From JBELMB01 sp042088665 (lineage in GTDB: Bacteria > Pseudomonadota > Alphaproteobacteria > Rhodobacterales > Rhodobacteraceae): a stretch of DNA of 31,874 nucleotides. The first letter of the stretch is position 1, and each line of letters opens with the position of its first letter. The position numbers and the translations under genes are program-made. The stretch lies in contig JBELMB010000047.1 of the NCBI GenBank assembly GCA_042088665.1, forward strand, positions 1-31,874, in the 5' to 3' direction. The notes below the pieces were generated by a model. That model searched no databases. It was not told the origin of the DNA and saw nothing but the letters and a program-made list of their open reading frames with translations. Shown piece after piece: positions 7,764 through 15,435 of the stretch.

Positions 7764-8462
7764 TCAGCCCGACCGGTCGACACGGCGCAACAGACCCGCC
7801 TCCATCCGCACCTGACGGTCCATGCGGGCCGCCAGCTCAAGATTATGCGTGGCGATCAGTGCCGACAGCCCCGTCTCCTGCACCAGATCCATGAGTCCTG
7901 CGAACACACGGTCCGACGTCTCCGGGTCGAGGTTTCCGGTCGGCTCATCGGCCAGCAACAGCTTGGGCGTATTGGCCATGGCCCGGCAAAAGGCCACGCG
8001 CTGCTGCTCGCCGCCCGACAGCGCCGCTGGCCGGTGCGAGGCGCGGGCACCGATCCCCACCGTGTCCAGCAAGGCGCGCGCGCGGGCGTCTGCCTCGGCC
8101 CGGGGCGCGCCATTGGCCAGTTGCGGCAGCGCAATGTTTTCCAACGCGGTGAACTCCGGCAGCAAATGGTGGAACTGGTAGACAAAGCCGACATCCGCCC
8201 GCCGCACCAGCGTCCGCTTGCGATCCGACCGGCCCTGCATGGCGGTCCCGCCGATCTCTACTTCGCCGGCATCCGGCGTGTCCAGCAGACCCGCAATGTG
8301 CAGCAGTGTGGATTTGCCAGCCCCGGAGGGCGCGACCAGCGCCACCACTTCGCCGCGCGCCACGTCCAGATCGGCCCCGCGCAGCACATGCACTTCGCCG
8401 GGTTTGCCGCGGTTGTAGGCCTTTTCGATGCCGCGCAGGCGCAAGACCGGCTGGTCACTCAT
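7764..8462 (-). CDS. lolD: Lipoprotein-releasing system ATPase LolD
   Basis: This is the cytoplasmic ATPase that drives extraction of outer-membrane lipoproteins from the inner membrane, working with LolC/E. It has 232 residues. Walker A reads APSGAGKS (44-51; Ala where Gly is common), the signature LSGGEQQR is at 148-155 and Walker B with its flank is LLLADEPTGNLD (168-179). LolD/MacB-type features include the N-terminal VHVLRGADLDV region. It overlaps the lolC/E stop by 8 nt, so the two are translated from one message. MacB or FtsE are alternatives by ATPase sequence alone, but the partner gene fits Lol. Confidence 0.88.
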   Translation of the reverse strand: MSDQPVLRLRGIEKAYNRGKPGEVHVLRGADLDVARGEVVALVAPSGAGKSTLLHIAGLLDTPDAGEVEIGGTAMQGRSDRKRTLVRRADVGFVYQFHHLLPEFTALENIALPQLANGAPRAEADARARALLDTVGIGARASHRPAALSGGEQQRVAFCRAMANTPKLLLADEPTGNLDPETSDRVFAGLMDLVQETGLSALIATHNLELAARMDRQVRMEAGLLRRVDRSG

Positions 8463-9738
8463 AGCGCAGCGCCTCCACCGGGTTCATCCTTGCTGCGCGC
8501 CGCGCCGGAAAGATCGTCACCGCGAAACTCAGCGAAAGCGAAAGCAGCACCGCCGAAAACACGTCCTTTGCATGCAATTCAGCCGGAAGGGCATAAATGC
8601 CCCGGATCGAGGGATCCCAGACACCCCCACCAGAGAGGTAGTTCACCATGGCAAAGATCGGATCGATGTAGACCGCAAAGAGACACCCCAGCAACACGCC
8701 CGCCGCGGTTCCAAGCAACCCGGTAAAGCTGCCACAGATGAAAAAGACCCGCATCACCGATCCTTCGGTCAGGCCCATGGTACGCAGGATGCCGATGTCG
8801 CGGCCCTTGTTCTTGACCAGCATGATCAGGCCCGAGATGATGTTCATCGTCGCGATCAGCACCAGCACGGACAGGATCACGAACATCACGTTGTCCTCGA
8901 TCTCGAGCGCGCGCAGAAAGCCCCCGGATGCGTCCTGCCACGTCCAGATCAGCGCGCCTGCGCCCGCGGCCTGCGCGATCGGGGTCACGAAACCTTCTGC
9001 GGCCTCGGGGCTGTCGACGATGACTTCGAGTTCATCGGCCACGCCATCGCGGTTGAAATACAGCTGCGCCTCCCCGAACGGCATGTAGGCGCGCGTGCGG
9101 TCGATGTCGTAGCGCCCGGCGGTAAAGATATAAGTGACCTCGTAGCTCTTGACCCGCGGGCTGACACCGAAGGCGGTCTTGACCCCGTTGGGCGAGATCA
9201 GCTTGACCTGATCGCCCAGCCCCACCCCGAGCGTCATCGCCACACCAGAGCCGATTGCGATCCCGTCGTCAAAACGGTCGAGGCTGCCGCGCCCGGTCTC
9301 CGGGTCGGCAACGCGCGGGATCTGCGCGAGATCGGCAGCGGAGATGCCAAAGACCTCGACCCCGGCGTTGTTGCCATTGGCCGTGCCCATGACCTGCCCC
9401 TTCACCAAAGGCGCGACGCGGACCACCCCCGGCACGGCGCGCACGCGCTCTGCCATCCCGGCGTGATCGGGCAATGTGCGCGTCGGGCGGCCAAATTCGT
9501 CGGTGCGGGTCACATGGTAGACCGTCACATGGGCATTGGCCCCAAGGATCGTATCCACGAATTCCGCCCGAAAACCGGAGCGCACCGCCAGCGTGGCGAT
9601 CAGGGCAAAAACCGCCAGCGTGATGCCGATCAGACTGATCCAGGTCATGACAGAGACACCGCCTTCGGCGCGCTTGGCTCGCAGGTAGCGCCAGGCAATC
9701 ATCCACTCAAAGGGGGCAAAGGGTGGCGGGCTGCGCAT
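8455..9738 (-). CDS. Lipoprotein-releasing system permease LolC/LolE
   Basis: This inner-membrane permease of the Lol system has one N-terminal transmembrane segment (about 28-52, following WRYLRAKR), a large periplasmic domain and three C-terminal segments. The last third contains NIISGLIMLVKNKGRDIGILRTMG, the LolC/E coupling region, and the protein ends AARMNPVEALRYE. The ATG at 9738 gives 427 residues, the usual length; an open frame runs on to 10059 but those extra residues have no family resemblance. Alphaproteobacteria often have a single LolC/E hybrid, so I give no C or E symbol. It is the first gene of the lolC-lolD pair. Confidence 0.88.
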   Translation of the reverse strand: MRSPPPFAPFEWMIAWRYLRAKRAEGGVSVMTWISLIGITLAVFALIATLAVRSGFRAEFVDTILGANAHVTVYHVTRTDEFGRPTRTLPDHAGMAERVRAVPGVVRVAPLVKGQVMGTANGNNAGVEVFGISAADLAQIPRVADPETGRGSLDRFDDGIAIGSGVAMTLGVGLGDQVKLISPNGVKTAFGVSPRVKSYEVTYIFTAGRYDIDRTRAYMPFGEAQLYFNRDGVADELEVIVDSPEAAEGFVTPIAQAAGAGALIWTWQDASGGFLRALEIEDNVMFVILSVLVLIATMNIISGLIMLVKNKGRDIGILRTMGLTEGSVMRVFFICGSFTGLLGTAAGVLLGCLFAVYIDPIFAMVNYLSGGGVWDPSIRGIYALPAELHAKDVFSAVLLSLSLSFAVTIFPARRAARMNPVEALRYE

Positions 9739-10057
9739 TGGCGTCTCTTTCTTGTCTGCTCGCGCGCGAAACTGGCCTGATGCGTTAACGCCGTCAAGCG
9801 CGCTGCCCCCGGTCGGCAAAAGATGGCGTGACCGGACACGGACCTTTGGGCGGAGCCGAGGTCTGCGGGCCGGGTGGGTGGTGCCAGACCGGCAGCAGCG
9901 CTGGACCATTTGGTCTCGGCGTCTGGGTCGCGGGATCACGGCGACATCGCGATCGGCCACTTTCCGAGCAACTGGACGAGCATCTGATCGGGCGCCCAAT
10001 CCCTTGAAAACGCGCAGGCCCCTTTGCACCGGCTCAAACTGGCGGCATAGTGCGTCC
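9739..10057. other. Intergenic region between divergent lolC/E and aminotransferase genes
   Basis: These 319 nt must hold the promoters for both divergent genes. I see no convincing gene, RNA or strong palindrome in it. Open frames crossing it are extensions of the two flanking genes and lack family resemblance. Confidence 0.5.
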
Positions 10058-11170
10058 ATGACTGGACCTCGCTATCCCGCCCTGATCGCCGCCCTTCCCG
10101 AAACCGTGCCCTTTGTCGGCCCCGAGGTGCAGGAGCGCGCCCAAGGCGCCCCGTTCCGCGCGCGGCTTGGCGCCAACGAAAGCGTCTTTGGCCCCTCCCC
10201 GATGGCTGTGGCCGCGATGCAGGCCGCCACATCAGAGCTTTGGATGTATGCCGACCCCAGCCACCACGCGCTAAAGGCCGCGCTCGCAGCCGAGCATGGC
10301 GTGACCCCGGACCATTTGCTGATCGGCGAAGGGATCGACGGGCTGTTGGGGTATACGGTGCGGCTGATGGTGGAACAGGGCGACCATGTCGTCACCTCGG
10401 ACGGGGCCTATCCGACGTTCAATTACCACGTGGCGGGCTTTGGCGGGACATTGCACAAGGTGCCCTACACCGGCGATCACGAAGATCCAGAAGCGCTGTG
10501 CGCCAAGGCGGCAGAGGTCGGGGCCAAGATTGTCTACCTCGCCAATCCGGACAACCCCATGGGCACCTGGCACGATGCGGGTCGGATCGAAGCCATGATC
10601 GCGGCCCTCCCCGAAGGCACCGTGCTGGCACTGGACGAGGCCTATATCGAGTTCGCGCCCGAAGGCTCCGTGCCCACGATAAACCCGGATGACCTCCGTG
10701 TCCTGCGGTTCCGCACCTTTTCCAAAGGCTATGGCATGGCAGGCGCCCGGGTCGGATACGTCCTTGGCGCGCCCGCTGTAATCAAGGCCTTTGACAAGAT
10801 CCGCAATCATTTCGGCATGAACCGGGCGGCGCTGGACGGCGCGTTGGCGGCGACCCTGGACAATGGCTGGCTTGATGTGGTGCGTGGCAAGGTCGCCGCC
10901 GCCAAGGCAGAAATCACCCGCATTGCCGAGGCCAACGGGTTGCGCGCCTTGCCGTCCGCCACCAATTTTGTCGCGGTGGATTGCGGCGCGGATGGGGATT
11001 TTGCGCGCGCGGTGCTCGCGCACCTTGTCGCGCAAGGGGTGTTTGTCCGCATGCCCTTTGTGGCGCCGCAGGACCGGTGCATCCGGATCAGCGCCGGCAC
11101 GCCCGAGGACCTCGCGATCCTCGCCGAAGCGCTGCCCAAGGCGCTTGCCGCCGCACAAACCAGCGGCTGA
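10058..11170 (+). CDS. HisC-like pyridoxal-phosphate aminotransferase
   Basis: This is a fold-type I aminotransferase of the histidinol-phosphate/aromatic group, 370 residues. The PLP lysine is Lys223 in FRTFSKGYGMAGARVGY. LDEAY (Asp193) provides the pyridine-nitrogen contact and NPDNPMGT (163-170) the cofactor Asn loop. An N-terminal LGANES and a C-terminal RISAGT complete the family pattern. The ATG at 10058 was chosen because upstream in-frame sequence is not family-like; the Shine-Dalgarno is weak. Histidinol-phosphate is a possible substrate, but no his genes are adjacent and many paralogues of this type have other amino-acid substrates. No hisC symbol is therefore given. Confidence 0.82.
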   Translation: MTGPRYPALIAALPETVPFVGPEVQERAQGAPFRARLGANESVFGPSPMAVAAMQAATSELWMYADPSHHALKAALAAEHGVTPDHLLIGEGIDGLLGYTVRLMVEQGDHVVTSDGAYPTFNYHVAGFGGTLHKVPYTGDHEDPEALCAKAAEVGAKIVYLANPDNPMGTWHDAGRIEAMIAALPEGTVLALDEAYIEFAPEGSVPTINPDDLRVLRFRTFSKGYGMAGARVGYVLGAPAVIKAFDKIRNHFGMNRAALDGALAATLDNGWLDVVRGKVAAAKAEITRIAEANGLRALPSATNFVAVDCGADGDFARAVLAHLVAQGVFVRMPFVAPQDRCIRISAGTPEDLAILAEALPKALAAAQTSG

Positions 11171-11344
11171 CGCAGGTCAGCCTCCGCCGTCTTGATTGGC
11201 ACCGTCTTTGACGCATCCTGCTTTGGGTTTCAGCAAACTGGCGCGGGACACGCCATCGGCTGCCTCTTGGAGAAGCGAGGCTCATCTCTGTGAGACGGGT
11301 CAAACTTCGGCACGACTGGTCTGATCTCCATAACCACGTGGACA

Positions 11345-11361
11345 GGCGCGCATATTGCGCC
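11345..11361 (-). terminator. Possible terminator hairpin after the protease gene
   Basis: Arms GGCGC (11345-11349) and GCGCC (11357-11361), extended by CA/TG with one bulge to 11343-11364, lie 11 nt beyond the protease stop. There is no T-run on the transcribed strand. The remaining part of 11171-11374 shows nothing recognisable. Confidence 0.35.
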
Positions 11362-11374
11362 CTGCCCGCCCGGA

Positions 11375-12565
11375 TCAGCGCACGTCGAACTCCTGAAATG
11401 CAAAGCCTACGGGCCCCGCCGCGACTTGCACCTCGCCGGTCAATTGGCCCGCGCGCAAGGATCCCACAACAGCGCGCAGCGCCGATTGCAGATCCGCTGC
11501 CTCCGTCAGCCCGCCCGGCCCGCAGAGATAGCCCAACTGGTGGCGTCCCTTCTCGTCCTTTTCCTCGATCACCAGCCCATAGCGCCCGCCCGGAGAGATC
11601 TGGTAACGGGTTTGCCCGTCGCTCAGCGGCACTTTCTGCAAGAAGCTCAGCGGGATCGGTGTCAGCTGTGCCGCCGGGCTGATCGCCACGAAGGCCGGCG
11701 TGCAGCTGGAGGGCACATCCGCCACGACGGACAGCTCGTCCCCCGGCACCAGCGCCTTGGGGTAGAGCGTCATCAGCAGCGGCAGAGGTTTCGGTCCGGC
11801 CGGAGCCGCGGCGCGCAGCACCTTGCTCGCGGCGAGGATCTGCGTCATCGGAATACCAAAGTTGATCCCCACGCGGCTGTTGCCCGCGTTGTGCAGCCCG
11901 ACAACCTGTCGTGTCGAGCTGTCGATGATCGGCGAGCCGGAATTGCCCCCGAGCGTGTCACAGGTATGCCGCAGCATCGTCTCGGCTTCCAGCGGCGGAT
12001 CCCCGGCGCGACAGCCTTCGCGGCTGATGTGCTGCGACTTGCCCAGCGGGTGGCCGATGATCCAGTAGGGCAGCCCGGCCTCCAGCACCTTGGGCGCCAG
12101 CGGCAGCGGCGGAAAGCGGTCGGCAGGCAGTTCCGGTGCCTCAAGCACGGTGTAATCCAGCTCTTTCGAGGTCTCCACCGGGATCGGGTTCACGGCAAAC
12201 CGTGTCGCTTCTTCCAACCGGCCCGGTTCGGTAAACCCGGCCATCCATGTGACCGACAGGATCTTGCTGGCGTTGAACCGCGCGTCCTCCAGCACCCCCG
12301 GGACACAGTGGTGATTGGTCAGCAGATGTGTCGGCGACACCCGAAAGGCCGTACAGGGCGCCGGTCCCGCATCGGTGAGGATCATCAACAAGCCAACGCC
12401 CCGTCCGAGCTTGCGAAAATCCGCGCCTTCAGCATAGGTCGAGATGGGTTCGTTGTTGTATCCCTGCACGGCGACTTCGTTCTCGGTGCCTGCGGGCTGG
12501 GCCATCAAGGGCCCCGCGAGCCCGATGCACAGGCTCATCACTGCCCCAAGGGTCGGTCGCATCAT
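11375..12565 (-). CDS. Secreted trypsin-like serine protease
   Basis: This 396-residue protein has a signal peptide (cleavage likely after LMA, about residue 22) and a chymotrypsin-fold domain. The catalytic triad is readable: His86 in TNHHCV, Asp137 in ELDYTV and Ser209 in GGNSGSP. Cys71 and Cys87 could form the histidine-loop disulfide. A GLHNAGNS segment (223-230) follows the serine. About 130 residues beyond the catalytic domain match nothing I recognise. The ATG pair at 12565/12562 is preceded by AAAGGAGAG. It probably acts in the periplasm or outside the cell; substrate unknown. It is divergent from the OmpA-domain gene with 135 nt between starts. Confidence 0.85.
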   Translation of the reverse strand: MMRPTLGAVMSLCIGLAGPLMAQPAGTENEVAVQGYNNEPISTYAEGADFRKLGRGVGLLMILTDAGPAPCTAFRVSPTHLLTNHHCVPGVLEDARFNASKILSVTWMAGFTEPGRLEEATRFAVNPIPVETSKELDYTVLEAPELPADRFPPLPLAPKVLEAGLPYWIIGHPLGKSQHISREGCRAGDPPLEAETMLRHTCDTLGGNSGSPIIDSSTRQVVGLHNAGNSRVGINFGIPMTQILAASKVLRAAAPAGPKPLPLLMTLYPKALVPGDELSVVADVPSSCTPAFVAISPAAQLTPIPLSFLQKVPLSDGQTRYQISPGGRYGLVIEEKDEKGRHQLGYLCGPGGLTEAADLQSALRAVVGSLRAGQLTGEVQVAAGPVGFAFQEFDVR

Positions 12566-12700
12566 GGCCTGCTCTCCTTTGTGATCGGGCGCATCTGCCC
12601 CGCGTCGCACCACAAGAGCATGGAAAACCTGCCCCCGTCCACGGTGGAAAACCCCGCCTTTTTCCGTTAGGCTGATGGTGGCATGTCAAGGAGGGACGGT

Positions 12701-13402
12701 ATGAAACAGACGCTTTGGATTCTGGTCACGGTTGCGCTGTGCGGCGCCGCGCAGGCACAGTCCACCCTGACGCTGGAGAGTTTCTCGCTGGAACCCGCGC
12801 CAACGGCAGCCCCGCCCGCGGCCGAGATGCGCGATTGCCTGCTCGACCAAAGCGGCTGCACAAGCGCGGAATTCGGCGGCGGCGCGGCCTTCACCCTTGA
12901 CGACGTGGTGAACCTTGGCGTGATCGACCGCGAAGAGGCCAAGGCCGCCGCAGCAGCCATGCCCGCGTCGCGCGGCAATGCGTCTGTGCAGGCGGCACCG
13001 GACGACAGAAACACTGCCGCCATGGCGATCGTCGACCGCGACACCCCCGAACCGTTGCCCTCGATCGATCTCGAGATCCTCTTTGCCTATAATTCCGACG
13101 CGCTGACGCCCGATGCGATGCGCAAGCTGTCAGAACTGTCGAGCGCCCTTCGCGATCCCCGTCTTGCCACGGCCCGGCTGGTCTTTGTCGGGCATACGGA
13201 TGGCGTCGGAAGTGCGTCCTACAACATGCGCCTGTCCCAGCGTCGCGCGGAATCGGTGGCAAACTTCGTACAGGGCACCATGCGGCTTTCACCGGCGCGC
13301 ATCGATGCGGTGGGCGTTGGCTTCACACGACTGAAAAACACCTTCGACCCGGCCTCCCCCCAAAACCGCCGGGTTCAACTGGTGCTGGTCCCCGGCGCCT
13401 GA
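12701..13402 (+). CDS. OmpA-domain cell-envelope protein
   Basis: This 233-residue exported protein has a signal peptide ending AQA (about residue 19) and a low-complexity Ala/Pro-rich middle. Its C-terminal OmpA-like peptidoglycan-binding domain spans about 118-233. The domain is shown by LEILFAYNSDALTPDAMRKL, GHTDGVGSASYNMRLSQRRA and a final QNRRVQL. In this family the domain grips diaminopimelate of peptidoglycan. No beta-barrel is present, so it is a periplasmic or lipoprotein-like anchor and not a porin. The start at 12701 has a perfect AAGGAGG; the ATG six codons earlier at 12683 does not. Confidence 0.85.
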   Translation: MKQTLWILVTVALCGAAQAQSTLTLESFSLEPAPTAAPPAAEMRDCLLDQSGCTSAEFGGGAAFTLDDVVNLGVIDREEAKAAAAAMPASRGNASVQAAPDDRNTAAMAIVDRDTPEPLPSIDLEILFAYNSDALTPDAMRKLSELSSALRDPRLATARLVFVGHTDGVGSASYNMRLSQRRAESVANFVQGTMRLSPARIDAVGVGFTRLKNTFDPASPQNRRVQLVLVPGA

Positions 13403-13562
13403 GCCCCGTCTCAGGCGCCGAGTTGGCAAGGCGGTCTTTTGCAGCGCAAAAGATCCACAGCCAACACCTTCTCAATCCCAGGTGCCCACCCACCTCCAAT
13501 GCCACTCCGTCGCACCGCGCATGAGGTCGCCCGCGGCAGCCTGACATTTGCAAACCGCCTAT

Positions 13563-13582
13563 ATTTTACCAATTGATAAAAT
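13563..13582. promoter_or_regulatory. Candidate operator palindrome upstream of preT
   Basis: ATTTTACCAATTGATAAAAT is a near-perfect 20-bp palindrome (one mismatched pair) centred on CAATTG, in a short AT-rich patch 46 nt before the preT start. It does not match the RutR consensus found at 18056. Its form would suit a dimeric repressor, but the regulator is not identifiable here. The rest of 13403-13562 holds nothing clear. Confidence 0.55.
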
Positions 13583-13628
13583 TTCTGACTGTGGCACTCT
13601 ATGGAAAACGCCATCCAGGGAGACGCTC

Positions 13629-14969
13629 ATGACCAGCCCCCAAGACCGCACCCGCGCCCCCGGCCTGACACCGGGCCGCCTCAGCGACGCAGCACTGGCC
13701 GCGAATTTCTCCGACCTGCACCCGGCCTACTCCGGTCATGAGGCACAAGTCGCCGCGGACCGTTGCTATTTTTGTCACGACGCGCCCTGCATCACGGCCT
13801 GCCCCACCGACATCGACATCCCCCTGTTCATCCGCCAGATTTCCACCGGCATGTCCGAGGCAGCAGCGCGGACAATCCTCGAACAGAACATCCTTGGCGG
13901 CATGTGCGCCCGGGTCTGCCCGACCGAAACCCTGTGCGAAGAGGCCTGCGTGCGCGAAGCCGCCGAAGGCAAGCCAGTCGAAATCGGACGGCTGCAGCGG
14001 CACGCAACCGACAGCATCATGTCCGCCCCGCACCCCTTTGCCCGCGCGCCCGAAACCGGCAAACGCGTGGCGGTGGTCGGCGCCGGCCCCGCAGGTCTCG
14101 CCTGCGCGCATCGGCTGGCCATGCATGGACATGGGGTCACGCTTTGCGAGGCGCGGGAAAAGCCCGGCGGCCTGAACGAGTTTGGCATCGCCGCCTATAA
14201 ATCCACCGATGGTTTCGCCGCGCGCGAAGTGGACTGGCTGCTGCAGATCGGCGGGATCGAGGTGTCCTACGGCAAGGCTCTGGGTCGCGACATGACCCTC
14301 GAAGGCCTGACTTCGGGTTATGACGCCGTCTTCCTCGGCATCGGCCTCGACGACACAAACGCCATGGACGCCCCGGGCGCAGACAGATCCGGCGTGGACG
14401 ATGCAGTGGATTTCATCGCCACCCTGCGCCAGTCGCAGGATCTCGCCTCCTTGCCTGTGGGCCGCAACGTCGTGGTGATCGGCGGCGGCATGACCGCCAT
14501 CGACGCCGCAGTACAGTCGAAACTCCTTGGTGCGGAGACCGTCACCGTGGCCTATCGCCGGGGGCAGGATCGCATGGGCGCCAGCCGTTTCGAACAGGAC
14601 CTCGCGACAAGCAAGGGCGTGCGCCTGATGACCAACGTCATGCCCAAAGCCGTGCACGGCAATGGCACCGTGCAAGAAATCGAGCTGGAGTACACCGCAG
14701 AACAGGATGGCAAGCTGGCCGGCACAGGCGAAACCCTGCGCCTGCCCGCCGATCAGGTGTTCCGCGCCATCGGCCAATCCCTCTCCCCCCCAGAGGGCCT
14801 CGCTCTCGACGGGCGCAAGATCAAGGTCGACGCCACGGGGCGCACCTCCCTGCCCGGCGTCTGGGCCGGTGGCGATTGCACCGCAGGCGAGGACCTGACC
14901 GTGGTCGCCGTGGCCGAGGGACGTGACGCCGCCGAGGACATCCACGCCCATCTGACGAAAGCGATGTGA
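13629..14969 (+). CDS. preT: NAD(P)-dependent dihydropyrimidine dehydrogenase subunit PreT
   Basis: This subunit takes electrons from NAD(P)H and passes them through FAD and iron-sulfur clusters to PreA, which reduces uracil and thymine. This is the first step of the reductive pyrimidine pathway. The 446-residue protein has an N-terminal double-cluster domain with cysteines 46, 49, 54, 58 and 93, 97, 103, 107. An FAD-binding GAGPAGLACA (151-160), an NAD(P)-site VIGGGMTAID and a C-terminal GDCTAGEDL follow. This is the order seen in the N-terminal half of animal DPD and in glutamate synthase small subunits. The preA gene downstream settles which. The start at 13629 has AGGGAG upstream. It overlaps the next small gene by 1 nt (TGATG). 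Confidence 0.92.
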   Translation: MTSPQDRTRAPGLTPGRLSDAALAANFSDLHPAYSGHEAQVAADRCYFCHDAPCITACPTDIDIPLFIRQISTGMSEAAARTILEQNILGGMCARVCPTETLCEEACVREAAEGKPVEIGRLQRHATDSIMSAPHPFARAPETGKRVAVVGAGPAGLACAHRLAMHGHGVTLCEAREKPGGLNEFGIAAYKSTDGFAAREVDWLLQIGGIEVSYGKALGRDMTLEGLTSGYDAVFLGIGLDDTNAMDAPGADRSGVDDAVDFIATLRQSQDLASLPVGRNVVVIGGGMTAIDAAVQSKLLGAETVTVAYRRGQDRMGASRFEQDLATSKGVRLMTNVMPKAVHGNGTVQEIELEYTAEQDGKLAGTGETLRLPADQVFRAIGQSLSPPEGLALDGRKIKVDATGRTSLPGVWAGGDCTAGEDLTVVAVAEGRDAAEDIHAHLTKAM

Positions 14970-15316
14970 TGCGCCCTGCTTCTCTGTTTTCCAAATACTC
15001 AAATCCCGCGTTCGCCGCCCTCTTGATGACCGCAGTCGTCAGCACCCCGCTCAGCGCCGAGATCATCCGCGAAACCGAACGCTTTGAACGCAAGCGCGTC
15101 AGCGCTGGCGAAGAGGTCACCCGCACGGTGACCTGCCCCCGTGGCCACACTCTGACCGGTGGCGGCTACGCCCTTTACAACCTGCCCGATGACCGCATCG
15201 AATTCATGGTCACTGCCAGCTATCCGCTCGACGAGGGCTGGCGCGTGGAACTGCGCAATATCTCTGACAGCGCGCAACCACTGGCCTTCCGCATCTACGC
15301 CCTTTGCATGCAGTGA
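14969..15316 (+). CDS. Small exported protein of unknown function between preT and preA
   Basis: I do not recognise a characterised family. The 115-residue product has a hydrophobic N-terminal segment (about 14-30, ending LSA) typical of a Sec signal peptide. A compact domain with two cysteines follows, one in TCPRGHTLTGGGY and one in the final YALCMQ, which could form a disulfide. The pattern (CPxG, GGGY, a W near two thirds, N, then a C-terminal Cys) recalls small extracellular domains seen in many bacteria, but I cannot name one. The ATG overlaps the preT stop (TGATG); a GTG one codon earlier is possible. The overlap suggests it is co-translated with preT. Confidence 0.7.
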   Translation: MRPASLFSKYSNPAFAALLMTAVVSTPLSAEIIRETERFERKRVSAGEEVTRTVTCPRGHTLTGGGYALYNLPDDRIEFMVTASYPLDEGWRVELRNISDSAQPLAFRIYALCMQ

Positions 15317-15320
15317 CCCA

Positions 15321-15366
15321 TCCCGGGCCAGACCGAGCCGGACCGGGCCAGACCGGGCCAGACCGG
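15321..15366. repeat. 10-bp tandem repeat before preA
   Basis: About four and a half units with period 10 follow each other: TCCCGGGCCA, GACCGAGCCG, GACCGGGCCA, GACCGGGCCA and GACCGG. The array begins 4 nt after the stop of the small exported protein and ends 69 nt before the preA start. It lies inside the presumed operon. Confidence 0.8.
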
Positions 15367-15435
15367 CGATATCCCGACACGCGGCTCCGGCGCACGCCGG
15401 GACAACGCACCGCCCTCAACCGAAGGAGCCCTCCC

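Noticed and set aside
8428..9780. 450-residue plus-strand frame over lolC/E
   Set aside because: Antisense to a well-supported LolC/E protein; composition is that of a shadow frame.
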